Shown piece after piece: positions 1 through 5,413 of a DNA stretch of 21,083 bases. Below the pieces are notes generated by a model that saw only the letters and a program-made list of their open reading frames with translations, had not been told where the DNA came from and did no database searches. Both the position numbers and the translations under genes were made by a program. The stretch's first letter is position 1. Every line of letters starts with the position of its first letter. The stretch covers positions 1 to 21,083 of the forward strand of contig QFPW01000034.1 of the NCBI GenBank assembly GCA_003241785.1, given 5' to 3'. The stretch is from Rhodovulum sulfidophilum. Its GTDB lineage: Bacteria > Pseudomonadota > Alphaproteobacteria > Rhodobacterales > Rhodobacteraceae.

Positions 1-93
1 AATGACGCCGCCGGAGCGATAGGCGGCGGCCGCCGTCGCCGATCGTCCGGCGCTGCGCTTCACCGTCTTCACCGCGAGATGGTAGCTCGCCAT
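1..93 (-). CDS. mobA: Duplicate 5' end of mobA (partial, through circular overlap)
   Basis: The reverse strand from 93 to 1 encodes the same first 31 residues as the full gene at 21077-19860, including the catalytic-type Tyr25 in AAYRSG. It is not a second gene: it is the same gene seen twice because the circle was cut inside it. Its value is that it shows the real upstream sequence (94-143), which the right end of the window lacks. Confidence 0.9.
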   Translation of the reverse strand, partial: MASYHLAVKTVKRSAGRSATAAAAYRSGGVI

Positions 94-99
94 CAGGCG
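1..99. repeat. Terminal direct repeat, left copy (circular overlap)
   Basis: Bases 1-99 are identical to 20985-21083. A perfect 99-base match confined to the two ends, and cutting through the relaxase gene, is what an assembler leaves when a circular molecule is written out linearly. The unique circle would be 20,984 bp. A genuine long direct repeat is much less likely, because the right copy runs straight into the intact relaxase reading frame and the left copy continues into that gene's natural upstream region. Confidence 0.95.
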
Positions 100-108
100 G
101 CCGTCCCG

Positions 109-143
109 TTGCATAACGACATATCTGTCGTTACATTATCGCC
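109..143 (+). promoter_or_regulatory. brnTA promoter, predicted leaderless
   Basis: TTGCAT (109-114) and TACATT (132-137) are separated by 17 bp, and the brnT ATG starts 6 nt after the -10 box. Transcription would then begin at or next to the A of the ATG. No Shine-Dalgarno sequence precedes the ATG. The -10 match is only 4 of 6. The region also lies upstream of mobA on the other strand, so it may serve both directions. Confidence 0.5.
114..133. promoter_or_regulatory. 20-bp near-palindrome, likely BrnA operator
   Basis: TAACGACATATCTGTCGTTA has 8-bp perfect arms (114-121 and 126-133) around TATC. It fills the space between the predicted -35 and -10 boxes of brnTA. BrnT/BrnA operons are known to be autorepressed by the antitoxin or the complex, and this position fits that role. 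Because it also lies 21 bp upstream of the mobA start, it could couple relaxase expression to the toxin-antitoxin state; that part is inference. Confidence 0.6.
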
Positions 144-449
144 ATGATAGAGCTGCGGTTCACCTGGGACGAGGCCAAGAACCGCGGCAACCGGCAGAAG
201 CATGGGTTGGGCTTCGAGGAGGCCGTCCGCGTCTTCGCCGATCCGCTGCACCTCTCGCAGCAGGATCGGGTCGAAGCCGGCGAGATGCGGTGGCAGACGA
301 TCGGGATGGTGGGCGGCACGACGCTGCTGCTCGTAGCCCACACCGTCCGCGAGGACGACGAGAACGGCAAGCCGGTCGAGGTGATCCGCATCATCTCGGC
401 CCGCGCCGCCACCAGGCGGGAGAGACAACGCTATGAAGACGGAGACTAG
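144..449 (+). CDS. brnT: BrnT family toxin
   Basis: This 101-residue protein has the BrnT (DUF497) layout: an N-terminal FTWDEAKNRGNRQKHG segment (residues 7-22), then FEEAVRVFADP, and a C-terminal IRIISARAATRRERQRYE stretch, which is the hallmark end of the family. BrnT toxins are RelE-fold ribonucleases that halt translation and are neutralised by BrnA. The gene overlaps brnA by 17 bases, the usual toxin-first order for this family. The ATG at 144 has no Shine-Dalgarno sequence but follows a promoter at a distance that suggests a leaderless message. On a plasmid this pair would act in stable inheritance. Its place between oriT and the relaxase gene is unusual, since that space is normally just the divergent promoter region. 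Confidence 0.92.
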   Translation: MIELRFTWDEAKNRGNRQKHGLGFEEAVRVFADPLHLSQQDRVEAGEMRWQTIGMVGGTTLLLVAHTVREDDENGKPVEVIRIISARAATRRERQRYEDGD

Positions 450-726
450 GCGACTGGACGAGCTTCCCGAGCTGACGGAGGAGCAGCGCGTGCGACTCGC
501 GCGCGTCGCGGCAATGAGCGACGCGGAGATCGACACCGGCGACATCCCGGAGCTGACGGAGGCCCAGCTCGCGGAGATGGAGCGCGGCCGGTTCTGGCGG
601 CCGGTGAAGGAGCAGGTCACGACGCGGATCGACGCGGACGTGCTGGCCTGGCTCAAGGCGAGCGGCAAGGGATACCAGTCGCGGATCAACGCGATCCTGC
701 GGGAGGCAATGCTGCGCGGCCGTTGA
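433..726 (+). CDS. brnA: BrnA family antitoxin
   Basis: The 97-residue protein has an acidic, helical N-terminal part and a C-terminal ribbon-helix-helix-type segment VTTRIDADVLAWLKASGKGY (residues 58-77) followed by QSRINAILREAM, which is the typical end of BrnA antitoxins. BrnA binds BrnT and represses the operon through its DNA-binding end. The start at 433 lies inside brnT (17-base overlap) and is preceded by GGGAG at 418-422, so translation can initiate independently, giving antitoxin in excess. Two similar motifs, ELPELTEEQRVRLA and DIPELTEAQLAEME, form an internal duplication at residues 10-23 and 36-49. The palindrome at 114-133 is the natural candidate for its operator. Confidence 0.9.
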   Translation: MKTETRRLDELPELTEEQRVRLARVAAMSDAEIDTGDIPELTEAQLAEMERGRFWRPVKEQVTTRIDADVLAWLKASGKGYQSRINAILREAMLRGR

Positions 727-848
727 GCCAGCGATGCGGAAGCCGAGGCCGCTACCCGCGCGCCGCATCCGGTCAGGCACGCGGCCGCCGCCTGCCCTTC
801 CTTCCGATCCGGCCGACGCGCCCCATGACGCAGGGAGGCCAGATCGGC

Positions 849-890
849 AGGCGCCGGGGAGTGGGTGCCCTGGCACCCCGACCGGCGCCT
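849..890. repeat. Two-tier inverted repeat in the oriT-proximal region
   Basis: An outer 9-bp arm AGGCGCCGG (849-857) pairs with 882-890, and an inner 7-bp arm GGGTGCC (863-869) pairs with 872-878 over a 2-base loop. It could fold as a cruciform or as a single-stranded hairpin during transfer. It might also end the brnTA transcript, although no T-tract follows. Confidence 0.6.
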
Positions 891-899
891 TGGAGCGCA

Positions 900-968
900 G
901 GGCTTGCCGCTTTGTCCGAGCACGGAGGCGCACCGCGCCAATCGTAGGCCGGGCGAAGCGGCAAGCCC
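900..968. repeat. 13-bp perfect inverted repeat with a long loop
   Basis: GGGCTTGCCGCTT (900-912) is the exact reverse complement of 956-968, separated by 43 bases. No coding sequence with support covers this region. Such widely spaced arms are consistent with a single-strand structure, for example a single-strand initiation or relaxosome site near oriT. Function is inferred from position only. Confidence 0.6.
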
Positions 969-1036
969 CGCGCGACCGGCGCGATCCAACCGCGGAGGTT
1001 GGCCCTGGGAGGTCCAGGAGGCGCGGGAGGCGGCCT

Positions 1037-1070
1037 CCTGATCCGTCGCGACACCTCGCGGCGGATCAGG
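1037..1070. repeat. 15-bp hairpin with 4-base loop near oriT
   Basis: Positions 1037-1051 pair with 1056-1070 along the whole length with a single G-T wobble, around the loop CACC. It is the strongest compact hairpin of the region and is followed by another short one (1082-1087 with 1091-1096). No T-tract follows, so a terminator role is unlikely. Confidence 0.65.
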
Positions 1071-1081
1071 GAGCCGTCGGC

Positions 1082-1096
1082 GGGGGCTCTGCCCCC
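1082..1096. repeat. Short GC hairpin upstream of oriT
   Basis: GGGGGC (1082-1087) pairs with GCCCCC (1091-1096) over a TCT loop. It lies 12 bp before the oriT inverted repeat. It may belong to the origin-of-transfer structure. Confidence 0.5.
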
Positions 1097-1108
1097 CTGA
1101 GACCGCAC

Positions 1109-1150
1109 GCAATTTGGAGCCGCAGGCGGAAAATTGCATAAGTGCGCCCT
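1109..1150 (+). other. oriT: Origin of transfer (oriT), MobQ/RSF1010-type nic
   Basis: TAAGTGCGCCCT at 1139-1150 matches the nic core of the RSF1010/R1162 (MobQ) origins, in which the relaxase cuts between G and C; here that would be after 1146. An inverted repeat with 7-bp arms, GCAATTT (1109-1115) and AAATTGC (1131-1137), ends one base before the core, with a nested 4-bp arm CCGC/GCGG (1120-1123 with 1126-1129). A repeat just 5' of the nick is exactly what MobA of RSF1010 recognises. The relaxase in this window is of the matching family, and the site lies between mobA and traD-traG as in Agrobacterium transfer regions. If the cut is as in RSF1010, traD-traG enters the recipient first and mobA last. 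Confidence 0.88.
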
Positions 1151-1288
1151 TCAACCTTTCCAAGGTCACGGGTAATCGCTAGACCCGGTCGTCGCAAGAG
1201 CCCTTGAACGCTCGTCTTTCTTCCACGCCGCGAGGCGGGGATCGAAAGCGGCTCGACTCCTGGCAGTGCAGACGACGAGGACAACATC

Positions 1289-1699
1289 ATGGCGGAAACC
1301 GAGCTCGAACGCGCCGAGAAGCGCTTCGCCCAGGCAAGGGCGAGACTTCAGGCCCTGCGGAACCGGGAAGCGACGAAGCAGAGGAAGCTCGACACGAGGC
1401 GCAAAGTCATCCTCGGTGGCGCCCTCATCGACTTGGCCGCTCGCGACGACAATGCGGCCGTCATGCTCGACCGGTTGATCCGCAACCTCGCCCGCGAACA
1501 GGACCGTTCGGCGTTTGTCGGCTGGGACTGGCGCGAGGCCGGGAGCGGCGACGCGGCCGAGGCCGGCGCTATGGGTGACGGTGGTGAGGCTCGGGCCGAG
1601 GACGCCTCGGCGGCGGCGCCGGTGCGTCCGGTCGCCGGGATTATCCCACCCGCAGGGTCCGCCTCCCCTGCCCTCCCGGCTGCCGCAGCCCAGAGCTGA
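1289..1699 (+). CDS. traD: TraD-like conjugal transfer accessory protein
   Basis: The 136-residue protein begins with a charged coiled-coil segment (residues 2-38, rich in Glu, Arg and Lys) followed by KLDTRRKVILGGALIDLAAR (residues 33-52), which matches the signature of the small TraD proteins encoded between oriT and traG in Rhizobium/Agrobacterium plasmids. Those proteins are about 70 residues; this one carries an extra Ala/Pro-rich tail from about residue 87. It probably assists the relaxosome or the coupling protein; the precise role of the family is poorly defined. GAGG at 1277-1280 lies 8 nt before the ATG. The stop is 5 bp before traG, so the two genes form one operon. No TraC homologue is seen before it. 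Confidence 0.75.
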   Translation: MAETELERAEKRFAQARARLQALRNREATKQRKLDTRRKVILGGALIDLAARDDNAAVMLDRLIRNLAREQDRSAFVGWDWREAGSGDAAEAGAMGDGGEARAEDASAAAPVRPVAGIIPPAGSASPALPAAAAQS

Positions 1700-1704
1700 T
1701 CGCC

Positions 1705-3504
1705 ATGACCACGCTCGTGCGCGGCGCCCGCTGGGTCGCCGCTGCCTGCCTCTTCGTCGTCGGCGCCCCGATCGCGCTGATGATGCTGATCTTCTACCTC
1801 GGCGCCGCTGTGGTGGGCGGGCTCTTCCTCTCGGTCTTCTTCGTAATGATCCTCGCCGGAGTCGTCGGCCCGGTCTCGAACCCGGTGCAATGGCTGGTCG
1901 CGATCCCGACCGTCGCCGGCTGCGCCATCCTCGGGCTCTGGTTCTGGAGCGAGAAGCTCGGCGTCCGGTCGCTGTTCCGCCGGGGCGCCGGCGACACCCA
2001 CGGCTCGGCCCGGCTGGCGACGCCGAAGGAGATCGCCGCGAACCTCGCCGTCGGGGCCGAGGAGGACGGCCTGCTGATCGGCCGCGATCCGAAGACGAAG
2101 AAGCTCCTCGGCTACCACGGCCCTGCCCACCTGCTGACCCTGGCACCCACCCGCGCCGGCAAGGGCGTCGGCACGGTGATCCCGAACCTCCTGCTCTCCG
2201 GCCGCTCGATGCTGGTGGTCGACCCCAAGGGCGAGAATATCCGCGTCGCCGGCTCAATGCGCGCCGACTACGGCCCCACCTTCGTCCTCGACCCCTTCGG
2301 CGTCACCGGCACACCGGGCGCGAGCTACAACCCGCTCGACCGCATGACCGCCGACAGCCTCGATCTCGGCGAGGACGCGAGCACCCTCGCCGCTGCCCTC
2401 GTCATCGACCCGCCCGGCCAGGCGGGCGAAGCCCACTGGAACGAGGAGGCCCGCGCCCTCATCGCCGGCCTGGTGCTGTTCTGCGTCGTCCACGAGGAGG
2501 CAGGCCGCCGCCATCTCGGCACGGTGCGGGAATACCTCACCCTGCCCCCCGAGCGCTTCCGCGAGCTGCTCGGCCTCATGCAGGAGAGCCGGGGCGCCAA
2601 TGGCCTGATCGTCCGCGCCGCGAACCGTTTCCTCGGCAAGGCCGACCGCGAGGCCGCCGGCGTCCTCTCCGGCGCGCAGCGCCACACCCACTTCCTCGAC
2701 AGCCCGAGGATCGTCCAAAGCCTCGACCACTCGGACTTCCGCTTCGCCGACCTCCGCCACCAGCTGACCACGGTCTTCCTCGTACTCCCGCCGAACCGCA
2801 TGGACGCCTACAGCCGCTGGCTGCGGCTGCTGGTCTCCGAGGCCCTGCAGGACATCGCCCACGACGCCGAGGCCGTCAGCGCCCCGGAGAGGGCCTCTCA
2901 GGCCCACCCAGCCCCGGAGAGCCCGCAGGACGCCGCTGGAGCGCCACAGACGCTCACGGAGCCCCTGACGGCCGCCAGTGCCTCCCCTGCCCTCTCCGCG
3001 CCTGTGGCGCGCTCTGTGGCCGGCCCACGGCTGCGCACGCCGACGCTGTTCCTGCTCGACGAGTTCGCCGCCCTCGGCCGTCTGGAGGCCGTGGAGCGGG
3101 CGATGGGGCTGATGGCCGGCTACGGGCTACAGCTCTGGCCGATCCTGCAGGACCTGAGCCAGCTCCGCGACCTCTACGGCGCGAGGGCCAACACCTTCGT
3201 GGCGAACGCGGGCGTGCTGCAGGTGTTCGGCATCAACGACGTCGAGACGGCGCGCTGGCTGAGCCAGGCGCTCGGCAAGGCGACGATCGGCTACGAGACG
3301 AGCACGCACCGGCCGGGCGACATGCCCTCGACCGCGGAGCACGTCACGGGCCGCGAGCTGATGACCCCGGACGAGATCATGCAGCTGCCGCAGAGCCTCC
3401 AGCTCCTGCGGGTGCAGGGCATGCCGCCGGTGCTGGCGCAGAAGCTGCGCTACTACGCCGATCCCGAGTTCAGGGATCTGTTCATGCCGGAGGCCGGACG
3501 ATGA
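1705..3504 (+). CDS. traG: VirD4/TraG type IV coupling protein
   Basis: This 599-residue protein is a conjugation coupling ATPase, which delivers the relaxase-DNA complex to a secretion channel at the inner membrane. Two or three membrane helices occupy residues 10-82, then come Walker A (APTRAGKGV, 147-155), VVDPKGEN (171-178) and Walker B (LLDEFAALG, 450-458). The length is close to the usual 600-650. An Ala/Pro/Ser-rich low-complexity insert at about 385-445 sits just before Walker B and is not typical of the family. Start choice: the ATG at 1705 follows the traD stop by 5 bp with only a weak CAGAG upstream, so translation is probably coupled. No VirB genes are present, so it must work with a secretion system supplied by another element. 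Confidence 0.95.
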   Translation: MTTLVRGARWVAAACLFVVGAPIALMMLIFYLGAAVVGGLFLSVFFVMILAGVVGPVSNPVQWLVAIPTVAGCAILGLWFWSEKLGVRSLFRRGAGDTHGSARLATPKEIAANLAVGAEEDGLLIGRDPKTKKLLGYHGPAHLLTLAPTRAGKGVGTVIPNLLLSGRSMLVVDPKGENIRVAGSMRADYGPTFVLDPFGVTGTPGASYNPLDRMTADSLDLGEDASTLAAALVIDPPGQAGEAHWNEEARALIAGLVLFCVVHEEAGRRHLGTVREYLTLPPERFRELLGLMQESRGANGLIVRAANRFLGKADREAAGVLSGAQRHTHFLDSPRIVQSLDHSDFRFADLRHQLTTVFLVLPPNRMDAYSRWLRLLVSEALQDIAHDAEAVSAPERASQAHPAPESPQDAAGAPQTLTEPLTAASASPALSAPVARSVAGPRLRTPTLFLLDEFAALGRLEAVERAMGLMAGYGLQLWPILQDLSQLRDLYGARANTFVANAGVLQVFGINDVETARWLSQALGKATIGYETSTHRPGDMPSTAEHVTGRELMTPDEIMQLPQSLQLLRVQGMPPVLAQKLRYYADPEFRDLFMPEAGR

Positions 3505-3950
3505 GCGCGCCGGTGAAACCGCCCCCGGCCCCGTTCGATGCAAGGCAGCTGGCGGACACGCTCGACACGATGGGGCTGCTGGTGGCGAGCCTGTCGGATC
3601 GGATCGACGCCCAGAGCCGGATGCTGGAGCAGGTGCTGAAGACCGCGACCGAGGCGAGGGCGGCGGCCTTCGCCGCCGAGAAGGCGACCGACTGGAAGCG
3701 CAACGGCGATTTCATCGACGAGGGGATCGCTCGGCAAAGCCGCTACGTCGATGAGCTGGTGAAAGCCATGGATGGTCAGATCGACGTGATGAACCTCGTA
3801 TTCGAGGAGGTGATCCCGTTCTTGCGAATCGTTGGACCTCGGGAGCTGAAGCGTCGTGCGCGGCTCCTGCGATGGTGGATACCGCTCATGCTGGCTGGGG
3901 CGTTTGTGCTGGGTGTTGGCATGACACTGATGTTGGCGTGGATCGGGTGA
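3501..3950 (+). CDS. Coiled-coil protein with C-terminal membrane segment
   Basis: I do not recognise a named family. The 149-residue protein has a Pro-rich start, a long helical, heptad-like region (about 17-110) containing LVASLSDRIDAQSRMLEQVL, then a basic stretch (RELKRRARLLRWW, about 115-127) and a final hydrophobic helix (IPLMLAGAFVLGVGMTLMLA), so it should be tail-anchored in the inner membrane with the coiled coil inside. Its ATG overlaps the traG stop (ATGA) and has GGAGG at 3489-3493, giving tight coupling to the coupling protein. A role beside TraG at the membrane is likely, but this rests on context alone. Confidence 0.8.
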   Translation: MSAPVKPPPAPFDARQLADTLDTMGLLVASLSDRIDAQSRMLEQVLKTATEARAAAFAAEKATDWKRNGDFIDEGIARQSRYVDELVKAMDGQIDVMNLVFEEVIPFLRIVGPRELKRRARLLRWWIPLMLAGAFVLGVGMTLMLAWIG

Positions 3951-3953
3951 TTA

Positions 3954-3973
3954 GCGCCTTGCATGCAAGGCGC
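3954..3973. terminator. 20-bp perfect palindrome after the traDG operon
   Basis: GCGCCTTGCATGCAAGGCGC is fully self-complementary and begins 4 bp after the last stop of the traD-traG operon. As RNA it gives an 8-bp stem with a CATG loop, followed by GTTTC, so it could end transcription before oriV. Only a short T run follows, so a protein-binding role is equally possible. Its centre, GCATGC, is shared with the repeats around parA. Confidence 0.55.
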
Positions 3974-3989
3974 GTTTCGCGCTGGTACT

Positions 3990-3998
3990 TTATCCACA
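3990..3998 (+). promoter_or_regulatory. DnaA box 1
   Basis: TTATCCACA, a perfect match to the DnaA consensus, at the left edge of oriV. Confidence 0.8.
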
Positions 3999-4039
3999 GG
4001 CGCTACGCTTGGAACTGACCGCTCCGCCCGATTCTTCTT

Positions 4040-4068
4040 AGATTCAAGATTCAAGATTCTAAGATTCA
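4040..4068 (+). repeat. AT-rich heptamer tract, probable DNA unwinding element
   Basis: AGATTCA occurs at 4040-4046 and 4047-4053, as AGATTCT at 4054-4060, and again at 4062-4068. Short AT-rich tandem repeats next to iterons and DnaA boxes are where iteron plasmids melt. The local drop in GC against the surrounding sequence is clear. Confidence 0.75.
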
Positions 4069-4105
4069 GGGCTGAATCGACCTTTTGAATCAGCATGTTG
4101 TCAGC

Positions 4106-4253
4106 GCAAATGTGAAGGATTCGGGGACTCCGATGAGGTTTTCGGGGCGTAATGTGAGGTTTTCGGGGCGTAATGTGAGGAATCCGGGGCGCAAATGTGA
4201 GGTTTTCGGGGAAGCCAGCCCGACGACCGGACGCAAATGTGAGGAATCCGGGG
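4106..4253 (+). repeat. Iteron array (six 21-bp repeats)
   Basis: The core AATGTGAGGTTTTCGGGG recurs at 4106-4126, 4127-4147 (degenerate left half), 4148-4168, 4169-4189, 4191-4211 and 4233-4253. The spacing is exactly 21 bp for the first four, 22 bp to the fifth, and the sixth follows a 21-bp filler, so helical phase is largely kept. TTTTC and AATCC variants of the core alternate. These are the presumed RepA binding sites that control initiation and copy number. Confidence 0.92.
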
Positions 4254-4256
4254 ACC

Positions 4257-4265
4257 TTATCCACA
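4257..4265 (+). promoter_or_regulatory. DnaA box 2
   Basis: TTATCCACA, a perfect consensus box, 3 bp after the last iteron. Confidence 0.8.
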
Positions 4266-4305
4266 CAACCTAGACGCATGAAAGTTAGGCGCATTACGCG
4301 CGTGA

Positions 4306-5193
4306 TCAGGCGCGCTCGTCGCCGGCTCGAAACTGGCGGAGCAGCCGGTTCTCACTGGGCAGAGCATCCTGAACCTGGACCTGCTCGGCCTGACCGCTGA
4401 TCCGGGCGCGCCGGCCCACCTTGGGCTGGTGTAGCTCGCGGAAGGCCGCGTCCATCTCGTCCCGGTTCTTGTTCCACCAAGAGACCCGCAGGCGCGCCAC
4501 TTTCTTCCCTTCCTTCACCGGCGAGACCGACATGTTGAAGGGAGCGAGGGCGTTGATCTCCATCAGCACCGGCTTCAGGACGTGCTTGTTGAGCGCGCCG
4601 AAGGCGCCGTACTTGCCGGCCTCGACGCCGAGCATGGCGCGAAACTCGTCCAGGCTCAGGTCGTGGTAGCTCTTCCGGCCGAGCCCGGCCCACTGCGAGG
4701 CGTTCTCGTACAGGCTGACGGCGTACTTCGAGGTGAAGGCCATCAGCACCGGGAGCGCGATCTTGCCCCAGATGGCAGAGTCCTTGAGGATTTCGACCAG
4801 GCGCTTGTCGAAGCTGTAGGTGAGCGCCCCCGCCGGGCGCTCGGGATCGTCGAGATCGTTGCCGCCGAGGAACTGGACGCGCCGGGTGCGGCCATCCGCC
4901 ATCCGCACGGTGAGGATCGTGCCCATCAGGGCGATGATCGCCTCCTCGACCATCTCGTAGCCCTTGTGGTGGTCGGGCTTCAGGTCGTCGATCTCGATCG
5001 TGTAGTCCCTGCCCTCCTCGACCCCCTGAAGATGCGCGTTGTGCCAGAGGATGGTGATCGCCCGCCGCGCGTTCAGGGTCAGCGCCTGATGCCCGGTGAT
5101 CTGGATCAGCTCGGCCGGCTTCACGGCCTGCTCGCGGCGCGGCTTCAGGTCGAGGACCCGCAAGGGGCCGGATGTCGAGGTCGTGTCGTTCAT
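4306..5193 (-). CDS. repA: Rep_3 family replication initiator
   Basis: The 295-residue protein fits the RepB/Rep_3 (PF01051) class of theta-plasmid initiators: ITGHQALTLNARRAITILWH (residues 32-51), YSFDKRLVEIL, then MAFTSKYAVSLYENASQW (about 150-167), a conserved family segment in the first winged helix, and a second winged helix ending near INALAPFNMSVSPVKEGKK. It should bind the iterons at 4106-4253 and open the DNA with DnaA. The start at 5193 has no Shine-Dalgarno sequence; instead an inverted repeat touches the ATG (5194-5212). Iteron copies upstream at 5255-5275 and 5360-5380 point to autorepression and handcuffing. The C-terminal 35 residues are charged and less family-like. Confidence 0.92.
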   Translation of the reverse strand: MNDTTSTSGPLRVLDLKPRREQAVKPAELIQITGHQALTLNARRAITILWHNAHLQGVEEGRDYTIEIDDLKPDHHKGYEMVEEAIIALMGTILTVRMADGRTRRVQFLGGNDLDDPERPAGALTYSFDKRLVEILKDSAIWGKIALPVLMAFTSKYAVSLYENASQWAGLGRKSYHDLSLDEFRAMLGVEAGKYGAFGALNKHVLKPVLMEINALAPFNMSVSPVKEGKKVARLRVSWWNKNRDEMDAAFRELHQPKVGRRARISGQAEQVQVQDALPSENRLLRQFRAGDERA

Positions 5194-5228
5194 GGGCGCA
5201 GGATACGCGCCCTATCCCAACTATGAAA
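5194..5228 (-). promoter_or_regulatory. repA promoter/leader with overlapping inverted repeats
   Basis: Read on the minus strand, GGGCGC (5212-5207) pairs with GCGCCC (5199-5194), which abuts the ATG, and a second repeat GGATA (5201-5205) with TATCC (5213-5217) overlaps it. A weak -10 TATCCT (5205-5200) ends 6 nt before the ATG with TTTCAT 17 bp upstream. The site could be a RepA operator, a translation-blocking hairpin, or both. Confidence 0.45.
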
Positions 5229-5254
5229 GGATTTCGCCTCAGATATTCACAGTT

Positions 5255-5275
5255 CCCCGAATACCTCATATTTGA
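5255..5275 (-). repeat. Inverted iteron upstream of repA
   Basis: A 21-bp iteron in opposite orientation to the oriV array, diverged in a few positions (CCCCGAATACCTCATATTTG on the + strand). It lies in the repA promoter region and is a likely autoregulatory RepA site. Confidence 0.75.
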
Positions 5276-5359
5276 CCGTCAGTCCAAGCCCTCCCATAGC
5301 TCATAAAGTCCAGCCATTTCAGATAAGTAGTCCGTCCTGGGAAGCCGCCTTCTGACGCT

Positions 5360-5380
5360 CCCCGAAAACCTCACATTTGG
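5360..5380 (-). repeat. Second inverted iteron upstream of repA
   Basis: CCCCGAAAACCTCACATTTG on the + strand is, over these 20 bases, the exact complement of the iteron consensus. It is 105 bp from the first upstream copy, exactly five iteron lengths, and points opposite to the oriV array. Confidence 0.8.
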
Positions 5381-5413
5381 CCGCTTGAAAGGGAAGAAGC
5401 CCGCGACTAGCGC

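Larger units (their letters stand above)
727..1288. other. Non-coding transfer-origin region
   Basis: There is no convincing gene between brnA and traD. Open frames exist in several phases but are Arg/Pro/Ala-rich GC artefacts without start signals. The stretch is filled with inverted repeats (849-890, 900-968, 1037-1070, 1082-1096) leading to the nic core at 1139-1150, then about 140 bases of leader before traD. Confidence 0.7.
3990..4265. other. oriV: Origin of vegetative replication (oriV)
   Basis: The region has the standard parts of an iteron origin in order: a perfect DnaA box TTATCCACA (3990-3998), an AT-rich tract with tandem AGATTCA heptamers (4040-4068), six 21-bp iterons (4106-4253) and a second perfect DnaA box (4257-4265). 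It lies 3' of repA, whose product should bind the iterons. No gene is visible between 3951 and 4305. Confidence 0.9.

Noticed and set aside
734..1141. Possible mobC-like gene in the oriT region
   Set aside because: The frames are Arg/Pro/Ala-rich, lack ribosome sites and run through the hairpins; none looks like a MobC or RHH protein.
1166..2257. Minus-strand frame of 363 codons opposite traD/traG
   Set aside because: Mostly Arg/Ser/Gly runs; antisense shadow of two well supported genes.
1515..3950. Long + strand frame of 811 codons overlapping traG
   Set aside because: Most of it is Arg/Pro-rich translation of traG in another phase. Only the last 149 codons, from 3501, are a real gene.
4106..4253. 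CRISPR-like repeat array
   Set aside because: The 21-bp repeats abut each other without unique spacers and sit between DnaA boxes; they are replication iterons.
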